Positions 18,089 to 25,894 of a stretch of 64,000 bases of DNA are shown here, piece by piece (the stretch's first letter is position 1; each line of letters opens with the position of its first letter). The position numbers were made by a program, and so were the translations under genes. The DNA comes from Bacteroidales bacterium UBA7258 (GTDB lineage Bacteria > Bacteroidota > Bacteroidia > Bacteroidales > UBA932): positions 84,095-148,094 of the forward strand of contig DKSK01000011.1 of NCBI GenBank assembly GCA_002472565.1, written 5' to 3'. A model generated the notes under the pieces. The model did no database searches. It was not told the origin of the DNA and worked only from the letters and a program-made list of their open reading frames with translations.

Positions 18089-18185
18089 AATCCCCTGGTA
18101 GAATAAGGTATGTATTATAGGCCCCGGTAAGAAGTGCCGGCGGAGGGTACCGGAATTATTGACAACAGACTAAAATTGAAATACC

Positions 18186-18755
18186 ATGCTAACACCAGAC
18201 GCAAAGAAGATCATCAGCGACTCTGACGAGGAGATGCAGATGGCAGTCAACTACCTCGAAGAGGATCTCAAGACCTACAGGGTAGGCAAGGCCAACCCGA
18301 CGGTCATGGCCAACGTCATCGTGATGTACTACGGAGTTCCTACTCCAGTGACTCAGGTGGCCTCAGTCACCGCCCCGGATGCAAGAACCATAGCCATACA
18401 GCCATGGGAAAAGAAGATGATTCCACTCATCGAGAAGGCCATCATGGATGCCAATATCGGCCTGACTCCACAGAACAACGGTGAGGTGATCCGCTGCAAC
18501 GTACCGCCTCTCACTGAGGATCGCCGTAAGGAGCTCGTGAAGAAGGCCAAGGCCGCGGGCGAAGAGGCGAAGGTTACCGTGAGGAACAGCCGCCGTGACG
18601 GAATCGAAAAGTTGAAGAAGGCCCAGAAAGCTTCTCTCATCACCGAAGATGCCGAAGCGGAAGCCGAGGACGAGATGCAGAAGGTGACTGACAAGTACAC
18701 CAAGATGGTGGACGAACTTGTCGGAGCCAAGGAGAAGGACATCATGACCGTCTGA
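18186..18755 (+). CDS. frr: ribosome recycling factor
   Basis: A 189-residue protein that splits post-termination ribosomes together with EF-G. Conserved stretches: YRVGKANPTVMANVIVMYYG (about 38-57), the IQPWEKKMIPLIEKAI segment (about 77-92), NIGLTPQNNGEVIR, and PPLTEDRRKELVKKAKAAGE (about 113-132), followed by the VRNSRRDGIEKLKKAQK helix. Length matches the family. The gap to pyrH (18089-18185) contains only a weak 6-bp inverted repeat. Confidence 0.97.
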   Translation: MLTPDAKKIISDSDEEMQMAVNYLEEDLKTYRVGKANPTVMANVIVMYYGVPTPVTQVASVTAPDARTIAIQPWEKKMIPLIEKAIMDANIGLTPQNNGEVIRCNVPPLTEDRRKELVKKAKAAGEEAKVTVRNSRRDGIEKLKKAQKASLITEDAEAEAEDEMQKVTDKYTKMVDELVGAKEKDIMTV

Positions 18756-18816
18756 ACCGGAAAAACATTACGGCGGCCTCTCCGAGAGAGGAATCGAGAG
18801 AAAGCCGTCATGAGTG

Positions 18817-18846
18817 TTTGATTTAAGGAAAATTTACTTAAATTTG
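18817..18846 (+). promoter_or_regulatory. promoter of the aromatic amino-acid operon
   Basis: TTTG (18817-18820), an 18-base spacer, then TAAATTTG (18839-18846). It lies 24 bases upstream of the leader-peptide start, so the leader and attenuator are inside the transcript. Confidence 0.75.
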
Positions 18847-18870
18847 CGATAGAAAGTCTGGAAAAAGACA

Positions 18871-18927
18871 ATGAGCAAGCGATTTTACTTCTACGCATCT
18901 TATTATTACTATTATCAGTCAAGATAA
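18871..18927 (+). CDS. Phe/Tyr-rich leader peptide
   Basis: A short frame encoding MSKRFYFYASYYYYYQSR and a TAA stop. Nine of 18 residues are Phe or Tyr, including five consecutive Tyr codons (18901-18915). It sits between a good promoter and a terminator, upstream of pheA, the place and composition expected of an attenuation leader that measures charged tRNA-Tyr and tRNA-Phe. It is too short for ordinary gene callers. No clear ribosome binding site is visible, which is usual in this phylum. Confidence 0.85.
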   Translation: MSKRFYFYASYYYYYQSR

Positions 18928-18929
18928 TG

Positions 18930-19007
18930 GTCCGGAGCGTAGTGTAAGTCGAAAGATACAGCGTCGAATATAGCAGGCCGCCCGGAATTTTTCGGACGGC
19001 CATTTTT
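18930..19007 (+). promoter_or_regulatory. transcription attenuator of the aromatic operon
   Basis: Terminator: arm 18976-18984 pairs with 18993-19001 (9 bp, one C/A mismatch) around an A/T-rich loop, followed by T5 at 19003-19007, five bases before pheA. Antiterminator candidate: 18930-18937 can pair with 18990-18997 (8 bp, two G-U), which would tie up the terminator's 3' arm. A ribosome stalled on the Tyr run would leave 18930-18937 mostly free; one that reaches the stop at 18925-18927 would cover it and let the terminator form. Pairings were worked out by hand. Confidence 0.75.
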
Positions 19008-19012
19008 ATTGA

Positions 19013-19849
19013 ATGAAAATGACAAGGGTGGCGATACAGGGATTCTCGGGCTGCTTCCACGAGGAGGCGGCTAGAAAGTTCTACAAGGAGACCCTGGACA
19101 TAGAGCCTGAGATTGTGGAATGCCCGACCTTCGAAGGCCTTTTCCGCTCCATGGAACAAGGGGAGGCGGATGCGGCCGTGATAGCCATCGAAAATACGAG
19201 CTCCGGCGGGCTGCTCCAGAATTTCGAGCTGCTCAGAAAGCATCCATACAAAATCAAGGGGGAGGTCTATCTCCGCATCAGCCAGAATCTCATGGCCCTG
19301 CCCGGTCAGAAAATAGAAGACATCAGGGAGGTGAGGACTCACTACATGGCCATAAACCAGACCCGCCTCTTCTTCGAGAAAAAGCCATGGATTAAAGTCA
19401 TGGAAAGCGAAGACACCGCAAAAAGTGCAGCAGACGTAGCAAGAGGTCACCTGATGGGAGTAGGCGCCGTGGCTTCTGAATTTGCCTCGAAGCTCTACGG
19501 CCTTGAAATCCTCGCTCCCGACATCGAGACCTACAAGCAGAATTTCACCAGATTCCTCATCCTCGACGATGAGGTGACCGTCCCCGAAGAAGCCATAGAC
19601 AAGGCCAGCATATGTTTTACCCTGCCCCACTCCCCAGGCTCCCTCGCCCACGTTCTGACGATACTATCCTTCTATGACATGAACCTGACGAGAATCCAGT
19701 CCCTCCCTATCCCGGGGCATGAGTGGCAATATTTCTTCTACGTGGACATAAAATTCCAGAGCTATAAGCGTTACGTCCAGGCGCTTGCGGCGGTGCGTCC
19801 GCTTGTGGATGACTTCAATATTCTGGGCGAATATCCTGCGGCAATATGA
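19013..19849 (+). CDS. pheA: prephenate dehydratase
   Basis: A 278-residue enzyme converting prephenate to phenylpyruvate for Phe synthesis. The catalytic domain (about 4-185) shows VAIQGFSGCFHEEAA, AVIAIENTSSGGLLQNFELL (about 55-74) and QNFTRFLIL (about 179-187), the last carrying the conserved TRF. An ACT regulatory domain follows (about 195-270; LPHSPGSLAHVLTIL, IQSLPIPGHEWQYFFYVD), so allosteric control by Phe is likely. No chorismate mutase domain is attached; in this operon that domain is fused to the DAHP synthase instead. Start at 19013 or the in-frame ATG at 19019. It overlaps the aminotransferase by 4 bases. Confidence 0.95.
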   Translation: MKMTRVAIQGFSGCFHEEAARKFYKETLDIEPEIVECPTFEGLFRSMEQGEADAAVIAIENTSSGGLLQNFELLRKHPYKIKGEVYLRISQNLMALPGQKIEDIREVRTHYMAINQTRLFFEKKPWIKVMESEDTAKSAADVARGHLMGVGAVASEFASKLYGLEILAPDIETYKQNFTRFLILDDEVTVPEEAIDKASICFTLPHSPGSLAHVLTILSFYDMNLTRIQSLPIPGHEWQYFFYVDIKFQSYKRYVQALAAVRPLVDDFNILGEYPAAI

Positions 19850-21051
19850 TAATAAGACCTGCAAAGAGGACCGGAAGCGTCCAGGAGTATTATTTCTCCA
19901 GAAAGAATAAGGAAATGGCGGCCCTGAATGCCGGAAGAACGGAAAAGGGGCTGGACAAGATAGTGAATCTCGGCATAGGCGCCCCGAACGGCATGCCGCC
20001 GGAGGCTGCGATTGTCGCTCTCGTCGAGGCGGCCCGCCAGAAAGGCAACCACGCCTACCAGAGCTACACCGGCCTCCCTCAGCTCAGGGAAGCCTTCGCC
20101 AAGTGGTACGAGAGATACTACGGCGTGACCCTCGACCCGTCTTGCGAAATCCAGCCGCTGGTCGGTTCTAAGGAGGGCATCCTCCTGATTTCCCTGGCCT
20201 TTCTCGACAAGGGCGACAAGGTGCTCGTCCCGGATCCCGGCTATCCTACCTATACCTCGGCTTCTAAGCTGACGGAGGCGGAAATCCTTACCTATGACCT
20301 TACGGAGGAGTGTGGCTGGCTCCCGGATTTCGAGGCCATCGAGAAGATGGACCTCGACGGGGTCAAGATTATGTGGACGAATTATCCCCACATGCCGACC
20401 GGGGCGAGGGCCACTCCGGAACTCTTCCAGAAGATAACGGACTTCGCCAGGAAGCACGGAATCCTCGTCGTCAACGACAATCCATACAGTTTCATCTTGA
20501 ACGACAGGCCTCTCTCCATATTGGCGGCGGAGGGAGCAAAAGATTGCTGCCTTGAGCTTAATTCCCTCTCGAAGGCCCACAACATGAGCGGTTGGCGTAT
20601 CGGAATGGTGGCGGGCGCGGCCGATCTCATAGCCGAAGTCCTGAAAGTCAAGAGTCAGATGGATTCGGGAATGTTCAAGCCGCTCCAGCTTGCCGCCGTG
20701 GAGGCTCTCGGCCAGGGGCCGGAATGGTTCCGGGACTTGAATGAAGAATATAGGAGGCGCAGGGTGGAGGCCGGAAAGATTATGGACCTCGTCGGAGCCC
20801 GCTATGACCATGATTCGGCCGGCCTCTTCCTTTGGGGCAGGGTCGGCGCTGACAACAAGCTGCTCGGAGGCACGGACCCGGCCAAGACTCTCGGAGAGAG
20901 GGTTTCGGACAGGATTCTCTATGACGCGGGAGTCTTCATCACGCCTGGTTTCATCTTTGGCCGGAACGGCAGGGACTACATCAGGATTTCGCTCTGCTCC
21001 GACTGTGACGTGTACAGGGAGGCCTACAAGAAAATAAGCGCCCTGCTCTGA
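19846..21051 (+). CDS. class I/II PLP aminotransferase, probably aromatic
   Basis: A 401-residue fold-type I aminotransferase. It starts in an ATGA overlap with pheA. Visible motifs: VPDPGYPTYTSASKL (about 126-140), NYPHMPTGARA in place of the usual NPNNPTG (about 179-189), NDNPYSFI (about 210-217), and SLSKAHNMSGWRIGM (about 243-257) with the PLP-binding Lys. Position between pheA and tyrA suggests it transaminates phenylpyruvate or hydroxyphenylpyruvate (or prephenate) with glutamate or aspartate as donor. The exact acceptor is inferred from context only; it could act in the arogenate route. Confidence 0.85.
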   Translation: MIIRPAKRTGSVQEYYFSRKNKEMAALNAGRTEKGLDKIVNLGIGAPNGMPPEAAIVALVEAARQKGNHAYQSYTGLPQLREAFAKWYERYYGVTLDPSCEIQPLVGSKEGILLISLAFLDKGDKVLVPDPGYPTYTSASKLTEAEILTYDLTEECGWLPDFEAIEKMDLDGVKIMWTNYPHMPTGARATPELFQKITDFARKHGILVVNDNPYSFILNDRPLSILAAEGAKDCCLELNSLSKAHNMSGWRIGMVAGAADLIAEVLKVKSQMDSGMFKPLQLAAVEALGQGPEWFRDLNEEYRRRRVEAGKIMDLVGARYDHDSAGLFLWGRVGADNKLLGGTDPAKTLGERVSDRILYDAGVFITPGFIFGRNGRDYIRISLCSDCDVYREAYKKISALL

Positions 21052-21080
21052 GTCCCCATGAACATGAAAATCAAGATACA

Positions 21081-21935
21081 ATGATAGTCGGAATTATAGG
21101 AATCGGCCTCATAGGAGGCTCCATGGCCATAGACCTGAAGAGAAGGGGCTATGCCGAAAAGGTGCTGGGCGTCGAGAAGGAGCCTGTCAACGCCGAAGCC
21201 GCCCTGCGTATCGGCCTTGTGGACGAGGTCGTCGGGGTTGAGGACTGCATAGACCGCAGCGACCTCATAGTAATCTCCATCCCGGTCGGGGCGGCCGTCA
21301 AGCTGCTGCCCCAGGTTCTGGACCGCTTCAAGGGAAAGGGCTATGACGACAAAATCGTGATAGACACCTGCTCGACCAAGAGCCAGATAACCCGCAGTGT
21401 CCATTACCACCCTTACAGGGGCCGTTTTGTCGCCACCCACCCAATGGCCGGGACCGAATATTCAGGTCCATGGGCTGCGGAACCGAATCTCTTCGACGGA
21501 AGAGCCGTCATCTTCGCCAATGCGGAAGAGTCTGACCCTAAGGCTCTCGCCATCGTCGAAGGTCTCTATGACACCTTGAACATGAGGCCTACCTACATGA
21601 ACGCCGACAATCATGACGTCCATGTGGCCTATGTCTCCCATATTTCCCATGTGACCAGCTTCGCCCTCGCCCTGACCGTCCTGGACAAGGAAAAAGACGA
21701 AAAGCATATCTTCGATCTGGCTTCCGGAGGCTTTTCTTCGACAGTCAGACTGGCGAAGAGTTCAGCCGATATGTGGGTGCCCATCCTGACCCAGAACAGG
21801 GACAACGTCCTTCGCGTAATCGACACCTACATCGACAAGATGAAGCTGTTCAGGGAAGCCATCGCCAATTATGACGAAAAGGCGATAGCAGAGCTGATCT
21901 GCGAGGCCAACAAGATAAAGAAGATAATCAGATAG
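21081..21935 (+). CDS. tyrA: prephenate dehydrogenase
   Basis: A 284-residue NAD(P)-dependent enzyme oxidatively decarboxylating prephenate (or arogenate) on the way to Tyr. The Rossmann nucleotide loop IIGIGLIGGSMAIDLKRRG (about 5-23) opens the protein. DLIVISIPVGA, DTCSTKS (about 95-101) and the FVATHPMAGTEYSGP segment (about 115-129) with the catalytic His are typical. No ACT domain follows. It lies 29 bases after the aminotransferase and 7 bases before the DAHP synthase. Confidence 0.95.
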   Translation: MIVGIIGIGLIGGSMAIDLKRRGYAEKVLGVEKEPVNAEAALRIGLVDEVVGVEDCIDRSDLIVISIPVGAAVKLLPQVLDRFKGKGYDDKIVIDTCSTKSQITRSVHYHPYRGRFVATHPMAGTEYSGPWAAEPNLFDGRAVIFANAEESDPKALAIVEGLYDTLNMRPTYMNADNHDVHVAYVSHISHVTSFALALTVLDKEKDEKHIFDLASGGFSSTVRLAKSSADMWVPILTQNRDNVLRVIDTYIDKMKLFREAIANYDEKAIAELICEANKIKKIIR

Positions 21936-21942
21936 ACATATT

Positions 21943-23043
21943 ATGACAAGACCATTGGACATCGCCCCCGTTTCCGAATGGGGCTTTTTCCCTCAGGGAC
22001 AGATGCCGCTCCTGATAGCGGGTCCTTGCAGCGCTGAGTCGGAGATGCAGGTCATGATGACCGCAAGAGGACTGAAACAGTTGGGCGTCAACGTTTTCCG
22101 CGCCGGGATATGGAAGCCGCGCACCCATCCGGGGAGTTTCGAAGGTGTAGGGACTCCGGGGCTGAAGTGGCTCCAGAAGGTCCAGAAGGAACTCGGCATG
22201 AAGGTCTGCACCGAGGTAGCCAGCGAGAGGCATGTCTTCGAATGCGTCAAGCACGGGATAGATATGGTGTGGATAGGTGCCAGGACCAGCGCCAATCCTT
22301 TCCTTATGCAGGAAATCGCGGACGCCCTGCGTGACACCGACATGCCGGTGCTCATCAAGAACCCGGTCAACCCGGACATCGACCTCTGGGTGGGAGCCCT
22401 CGAGAGAATCAACCAGGCAGGCATCAGGAAGCTGGGCGTAATCCACCGCGGCTTCTCCACCAACGAAAAGATACTCTACCGCAACGAACCGGGCTGGCAG
22501 ACCGCCATCGAGCTCCGCAGCCGTTACCCTCAGATGGTCTTCTTCGCCGATCCTTCCCATATGGGCGGGGACAGGAAGTATCTTCGCGAACTGTCCCAGA
22601 GGGCCCTTGATCTGGGCCTTGACGGACTCATGGTCGAGAGCCATTGCGACCCGAGCTGCGCCATGAGCGATGCGAAGCAGCAGCTTACTCCTGAGGACCT
22701 CGGTAAATTGGTAAAGGAGCTGGTGGTCCGCAAGCCAAGTTCGGACAATCAGGAATATCGTGAGGGTATTGACCAGCTGCGTGCCCAGATCGACGTGCTG
22801 GATGAAAATCTGCTTTTCACCTTGAAGTCGAGGATGGCCGTGTCGGAGAAGATCGGCCGCTACAAGAGAGAACACAATGTCGCCATTATTCAGACTTCGC
22901 GGTGGGACAATGTCTTGGCTGACATGGTTGAGAAGGGGAAGGCCTACGGTCTGGGCCAGAAATTCATCGAGGCTGTTTTCAATGCCATCCATGACGAGTC
23001 CGTCGCCGTCCAGAACGACATTCTTGCAGATGGTAAGGAATAG
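21943..23043 (+). CDS. DAHP synthase fused to chorismate mutase
   Basis: A 366-residue bifunctional enzyme. The N-terminal part (about 1-260) is a KDO8P-synthase-like DAHP synthase with LLIAGPCSAESEMQV (about 24-38), FRAGIWKPRTHPGSFEG, IWIGAR(T)-type core and FFADPSHMGGDRKYL (about 198-212). The C-terminal part (about 275-366) is an AroQ-type chorismate mutase, with LRAQIDVLDENLLFTLKSRM and VSEKIGRYK. It catalyses the first committed step of the shikimate pathway and the branch to prephenate, completing the set with pheA and tyrA. This domain order is the usual one in Bacteroidales. Fusion probably allows feedback through prephenate. Confidence 0.93.
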   Translation: MTRPLDIAPVSEWGFFPQGQMPLLIAGPCSAESEMQVMMTARGLKQLGVNVFRAGIWKPRTHPGSFEGVGTPGLKWLQKVQKELGMKVCTEVASERHVFECVKHGIDMVWIGARTSANPFLMQEIADALRDTDMPVLIKNPVNPDIDLWVGALERINQAGIRKLGVIHRGFSTNEKILYRNEPGWQTAIELRSRYPQMVFFADPSHMGGDRKYLRELSQRALDLGLDGLMVESHCDPSCAMSDAKQQLTPEDLGKLVKELVVRKPSSDNQEYREGIDQLRAQIDVLDENLLFTLKSRMAVSEKIGRYKREHNVAIIQTSRWDNVLADMVEKGKAYGLGQKFIEAVFNAIHDESVAVQNDILADGKE

Positions 23044-23065
23044 CGCGGCTCGGCTTAGATGCAAA

Positions 23066-23102
23066 GAGGCCAACTCACTTTTGAGTCAGCCTCATATTTT
23101 TT
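23066..23102 (+). terminator. terminator of the aromatic operon
   Basis: GAGGC and ACTCA (left arm, 23066-23077) pair with TGAGT and GCCTC (right arm, 23082-23093) across a small internal mismatch, followed by a T-run to 23102. It is 22 bases after the DAHP synthase/chorismate mutase stop codon. Confidence 0.75.
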
Positions 23103-23113
23103 GCCTGTTTTTG

Positions 23114-23279
23114 GTCGGGGAAGGGATACCCTCCAGGGGGCTCCACCCCCGGACAAGGGCAGGGGGAGGGGCCCGTTGGATACAAGTTCCCGCGACAGCG
23201 GGGACGAAGGAGACAATGGGAGGGGCCGGAACGGAGCGAAGCGAAGTGGAGTCCCCCTGGAGGGTATCCCTTCCCCGAC
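23114..23279. repeat. long near-perfect inverted repeat in an intergenic region
   Basis: Arms 23114-23146 and 23246-23279 are complementary over 33 positions with a single extra T in the right arm. The 99-base centre is G-rich and contains further short inverted pieces and a GGAGCGAAGCGAAGTGGAG motif of the kind found in dispersed extragenic palindromes. Several small frames cross it on both strands, as expected from a palindrome, and none resembles a protein. It is either a repetitive extragenic palindrome or a small non-autonomous mobile element; copy number cannot be judged from one window. Confidence 0.7.
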
Positions 23280-23382
23280 ATATGTGACGATAGGGGCCAT
23301 TAACTTGGCAGGGTAAGAGCAAAAATGGCCATTTTTGACTTTACCGGTCCACTCGCATGGACCCCTATGAGCATCAAGGAAC

Positions 23383-23427
23383 AAAAAAGAGGCTGACCTA
23401 AGTCAATTTGACTTTTTGGTCAGCCTC
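23383..23427 (-). terminator. terminator of lpxK
   Basis: GAGGCTGACC (23389-23398) pairs with GGTCAGCCTC (23418-23427), with a nested AAGTCA/TGACTT stem inside. On the minus strand the hairpin is followed by a run of T (plus-strand A at 23383-23388). A short T-rich stretch on the plus side could make it work in both directions. Confidence 0.8.
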
Positions 23428-23457
23428 CTCATTTTATAAGTTTAAGAAAGATCAGCG

Positions 23458-24609
23458 CTAATTCTTGAGGAAGTGGCGCAGGGCGTCTCCAAGTGTCTTT
23501 TCGAAAATTTCCTTCTCGTTGTCCGACAGGAAATAAACCTCGATAGGAACCTGGAACATCCTCTCTTTCAGGGCTTCAGGGACTCTCTTGTAGTCCCTTA
23601 CTCGCTGGCTGTCCTTCTCTGTCGTTGCAACCACTGCTGTCGGCCAGCTTTGAGTAGCCTGAAGAATATGCTTCATGTCCGAGCCGGAGTACTTGTGGTG
23701 GTCAGCGAAGCCGAAACGCTTTACGATACGGTATTTGTCGCTGAGATAGCGCCTGAGAGGAGTGTCCTTGGCGATGCCGGTGAAAAGGATGACGTATTTG
23801 GAGTAGATGTATCTCTTGTCGGCGGTATCAGGAAAGACCGGAGTAGGCTCGATGTAATTGATGGTCGTGAAAAGAATCGTGATTTTTTTCCCTTTCTTGT
23901 CCACGGCTGTGCAAGTCTCAGGATCAAAGTCTGAAAAATGCATGCTTCGGATCATCTTCGTCCTTTCCCAGTCCTCCATGTAGGCAGGACATTTCGTGAC
24001 AAGGATGATGTCAGCGTCATGGAGTCTTTCCGGCAAATCGCGGAGCCTTCCGAAAGGGAGAAGTTTATCCTTATAAACAGGTCTGTTGTAGTCGACCAGG
24101 ATTATGTTGAAGTCTGCCTTGAGGGTCCTGTACTGGAAGGCGTCATCGAGGACTATAAGGTCGGAAGGGGGAAAGTTGTTGTCCTTGCACCTTTTGGTCC
24201 TCTTGTTCTTTACCTGGAGTTTTTCAGGATGAGCGAGAAAGTCGCAGCCCTCGATTCTCGGTCTGTCTACCGCAACCGTAACCTCAGGATATTTCTTCTT
24301 GATCTGGACAGGTTCGTCTCCGTAGAAAGAGGCGCTTCCGTTAATAGGGACTTGCTGGAAGCCGAAACTCTTGCGTTTGTGGCCCCTCGAAAGAACGGCA
24401 ATATTTTTGTCAGACCAGTCCTCGCTGGCGAGGAGAGTCTTCAGAATCATCTCTGTGTGAGGGGTTTTGCCGGTCCCGCCTGCCGTAATGTTGCCTACGC
24501 AGATTGTCGGGACATCACTCTTATACGATTTCCACACGCCGCTGTCGTAAAGGGCGTGGCGAACTTTTAGAGTAAGATAATATGGAGCTAATAGTAACTT
24601 CTCCAGCAT
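23458..24609 (-). CDS. lpxK: tetraacyldisaccharide 4'-kinase
   Basis: A 383-residue inner-membrane-associated kinase that adds the 4'-phosphate to the lipid A precursor. Walker A GNITAGGTGKTPHTE near residues 37-51, VLSRGHKRKS, VAVDR, DLIVLDDAFQYRTLKADFNI (Walker B area, about 148-167), and a C-terminal LFTGIAKDTPLRRYL are all LpxK features. The frame extends to a TTG at 24627, but the ATG at 24609 gives the usual N-terminus (MLEKLLLAPYYL) and the upstream TTG lies inside the promoter box, so I use 24609. Many Bacteroidota lack 4'-phosphate at maturity because of a later phosphatase; that gene is not in the window. Confidence 0.95.
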   Translation of the reverse strand: MLEKLLLAPYYLTLKVRHALYDSGVWKSYKSDVPTICVGNITAGGTGKTPHTEMILKTLLASEDWSDKNIAVLSRGHKRKSFGFQQVPINGSASFYGDEPVQIKKKYPEVTVAVDRPRIEGCDFLAHPEKLQVKNKRTKRCKDNNFPPSDLIVLDDAFQYRTLKADFNIILVDYNRPVYKDKLLPFGRLRDLPERLHDADIILVTKCPAYMEDWERTKMIRSMHFSDFDPETCTAVDKKGKKITILFTTINYIEPTPVFPDTADKRYIYSKYVILFTGIAKDTPLRRYLSDKYRIVKRFGFADHHKYSGSDMKHILQATQSWPTAVVATTEKDSQRVRDYKRVPEALKERMFQVPIEVYFLSDNEKEIFEKTLGDALRHFLKN

Positions 24610-24615
24610 AGCTGG

Positions 24616-24623
24616 CAAATTTA
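24616..24623 (-). promoter_or_regulatory. -7 box of lpxK
   Basis: CAAATTTA on the plus strand reads TAAATTTG on the minus strand, ending 6 bases before the lpxK ATG. Transcription would begin at or next to the start codon, suggesting a leaderless or nearly leaderless message. No clear -33 element. Confidence 0.5.
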
Positions 24624-24739
24624 GCAATAATTCTGAAAATTTTCCCGAAATTTCTCGCCTTTTGAAAACCCCTGCCTCCCAGGGAACTCAGAGAGTACGT
24701 TGCTCCCCACTGTTCGCGGGCGCTATCCCGCGGTCCCGC

Positions 24740-25894
24740 TTAGAATCGGAAGGTGAAGTGCGAGAGGCTGCAGGGGCCCGAGGTGGCGGGAATCAGCCTG
24801 CCGGAGACGGCGGATTCGGAGAGCTTCAGCAAACTCTCGGCGGCATGTTCCGGAGACCATTCCCAGTGGAGGGTCTGATAGGCTTTAGCGCCGAGGGCGT
24901 AGATTTCTTCGGGCCGCCTTGCCAGACGCAGGACTTCCGAATTCAGGGAACGCTGGCTGCATGACCTGAAAATCAACCCGTTATACCCGTCCTTTATCAG
25001 GTATGGCACCGAACCGATTCTGTCTGCCGCGACCACGCCACAACCCGCGGCCATGGCCTCATTAAGCACCGCACCCCAGCCCTCCTGACGAGTGCTGGTA
25101 AAGATGAAGACATGACTTCTTCTCATCCTCTCAACAACCTCCCGGTTAGGAATATTCCCGAGGAGGCTTACCCGGTCTTGAACTCCGAGGTCGGAAATCA
25201 GCCTTTCGACAGCCCCCAGCCTGTCTCCGCTCCCTATCATCTCCAGACTGAAATCGCAGCCCTTCTCTTTCAGAAATGCTGCAAGGCGGACGGCCATCTC
25301 GGGCCTTTTCCAGTCGATCATCCTGGAGCACCAGAGGATGCGCATCCCGCCAGCCCGCTTTTTCTCTGCTTCATATTCTTTAAGGTCAAAGTCTTCTGTG
25401 CCAGGAAAATAGCCCCACTTCAGACACTTTCCGCGGAAGGCCCCCATGAGGTTATAGTCCCTTGCCGCGAAGGCGCTTGCGCAGAGGAGCCAGGCAGGCT
25501 TTCCCTTGAATTTGGCAAAGTCGGAGCGGCATTTTTTCAGATAAGACGGCTTCGGGAAGCCGGTCCGGGTAGTCTTCAGCAGGCGTTCGCTGTAAAGAAA
25601 GACAACTTGGCCGCGCTCAAGCCGTGAGGAATACCATTTTTCATCTGCGGGTCCGGCTATCACCACATCCGAAGTCATGGCAAGTTCCTCCGCCTTCTTT
25701 TCCTCTTCACCTCCGAGGTAGGCCTTGACGAGATAGGGCTTGTCGGAATAGTCCGGATAACCTGAGTCGGCGAAACTCTTGGGCATTGGCTCTGTAGCGA
25801 CGAATTTGTAGGCATCCCCCAGGAGGGAATAGAGCTCATCGGCCACGGGAACTTGGTGATGGTTGATGAAGTTGGTGTAGAAGGTAAGCGTCAT
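24740..25894 (-). CDS. glycosyltransferase, GT4-like
   Basis: A 384-residue GT-B glycosyltransferase. The N-terminal acceptor domain is followed by a GT4-type donor domain from about residue 185: ILWCSRMIDWKRPEMAVRLA, MIGSGDRLGAVERLISDLGV, VSLLGNIPNREVVERMRRSH, and the E-x7-E-type segment EGWGAVLNEAMAAGCGVVAAD (about 295-315). It probably transfers a sugar from a nucleotide donor during O-antigen, capsule or exopolysaccharide assembly. It overlaps the upstream flippase gene by 4 bases (ATGA), so the two are co-translated. Donor and acceptor sugars unknown. Confidence 0.85.
   Translation of the reverse strand: MTLTFYTNFINHHQVPVADELYSLLGDAYKFVATEPMPKSFADSGYPDYSDKPYLVKAYLGGEEEKKAEELAMTSDVVIAGPADEKWYSSRLERGQVVFLYSERLLKTTRTGFPKPSYLKKCRSDFAKFKGKPAWLLCASAFAARDYNLMGAFRGKCLKWGYFPGTEDFDLKEYEAEKKRAGGMRILWCSRMIDWKRPEMAVRLAAFLKEKGCDFSLEMIGSGDRLGAVERLISDLGVQDRVSLLGNIPNREVVERMRRSHVFIFTSTRQEGWGAVLNEAMAAGCGVVAADRIGSVPYLIKDGYNGLIFRSCSQRSLNSEVLRLARRPEEIYALGAKAYQTLHWEWSPEHAAESLLKLSESAVSGRLIPATSGPCSLSHFTFRF

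Noticed and set aside
18353..19651. 432-codon minus-strand frame across frr and pheA
   Set aside because: It is opposite two certain genes and the leader/attenuator, with no recognisable domain.
21928..23073. Long antisense frame opposite the DAHP synthase/chorismate mutase gene
   Set aside because: The plus-strand gene is unambiguous and the antisense product shows no domain.
23055..23384. Several 65-110 codon frames on both strands in the intergenic palindrome
   Set aside because: Gly/Pro/Arg-rich products mirrored on both strands come from the inverted repeat, not from genes.
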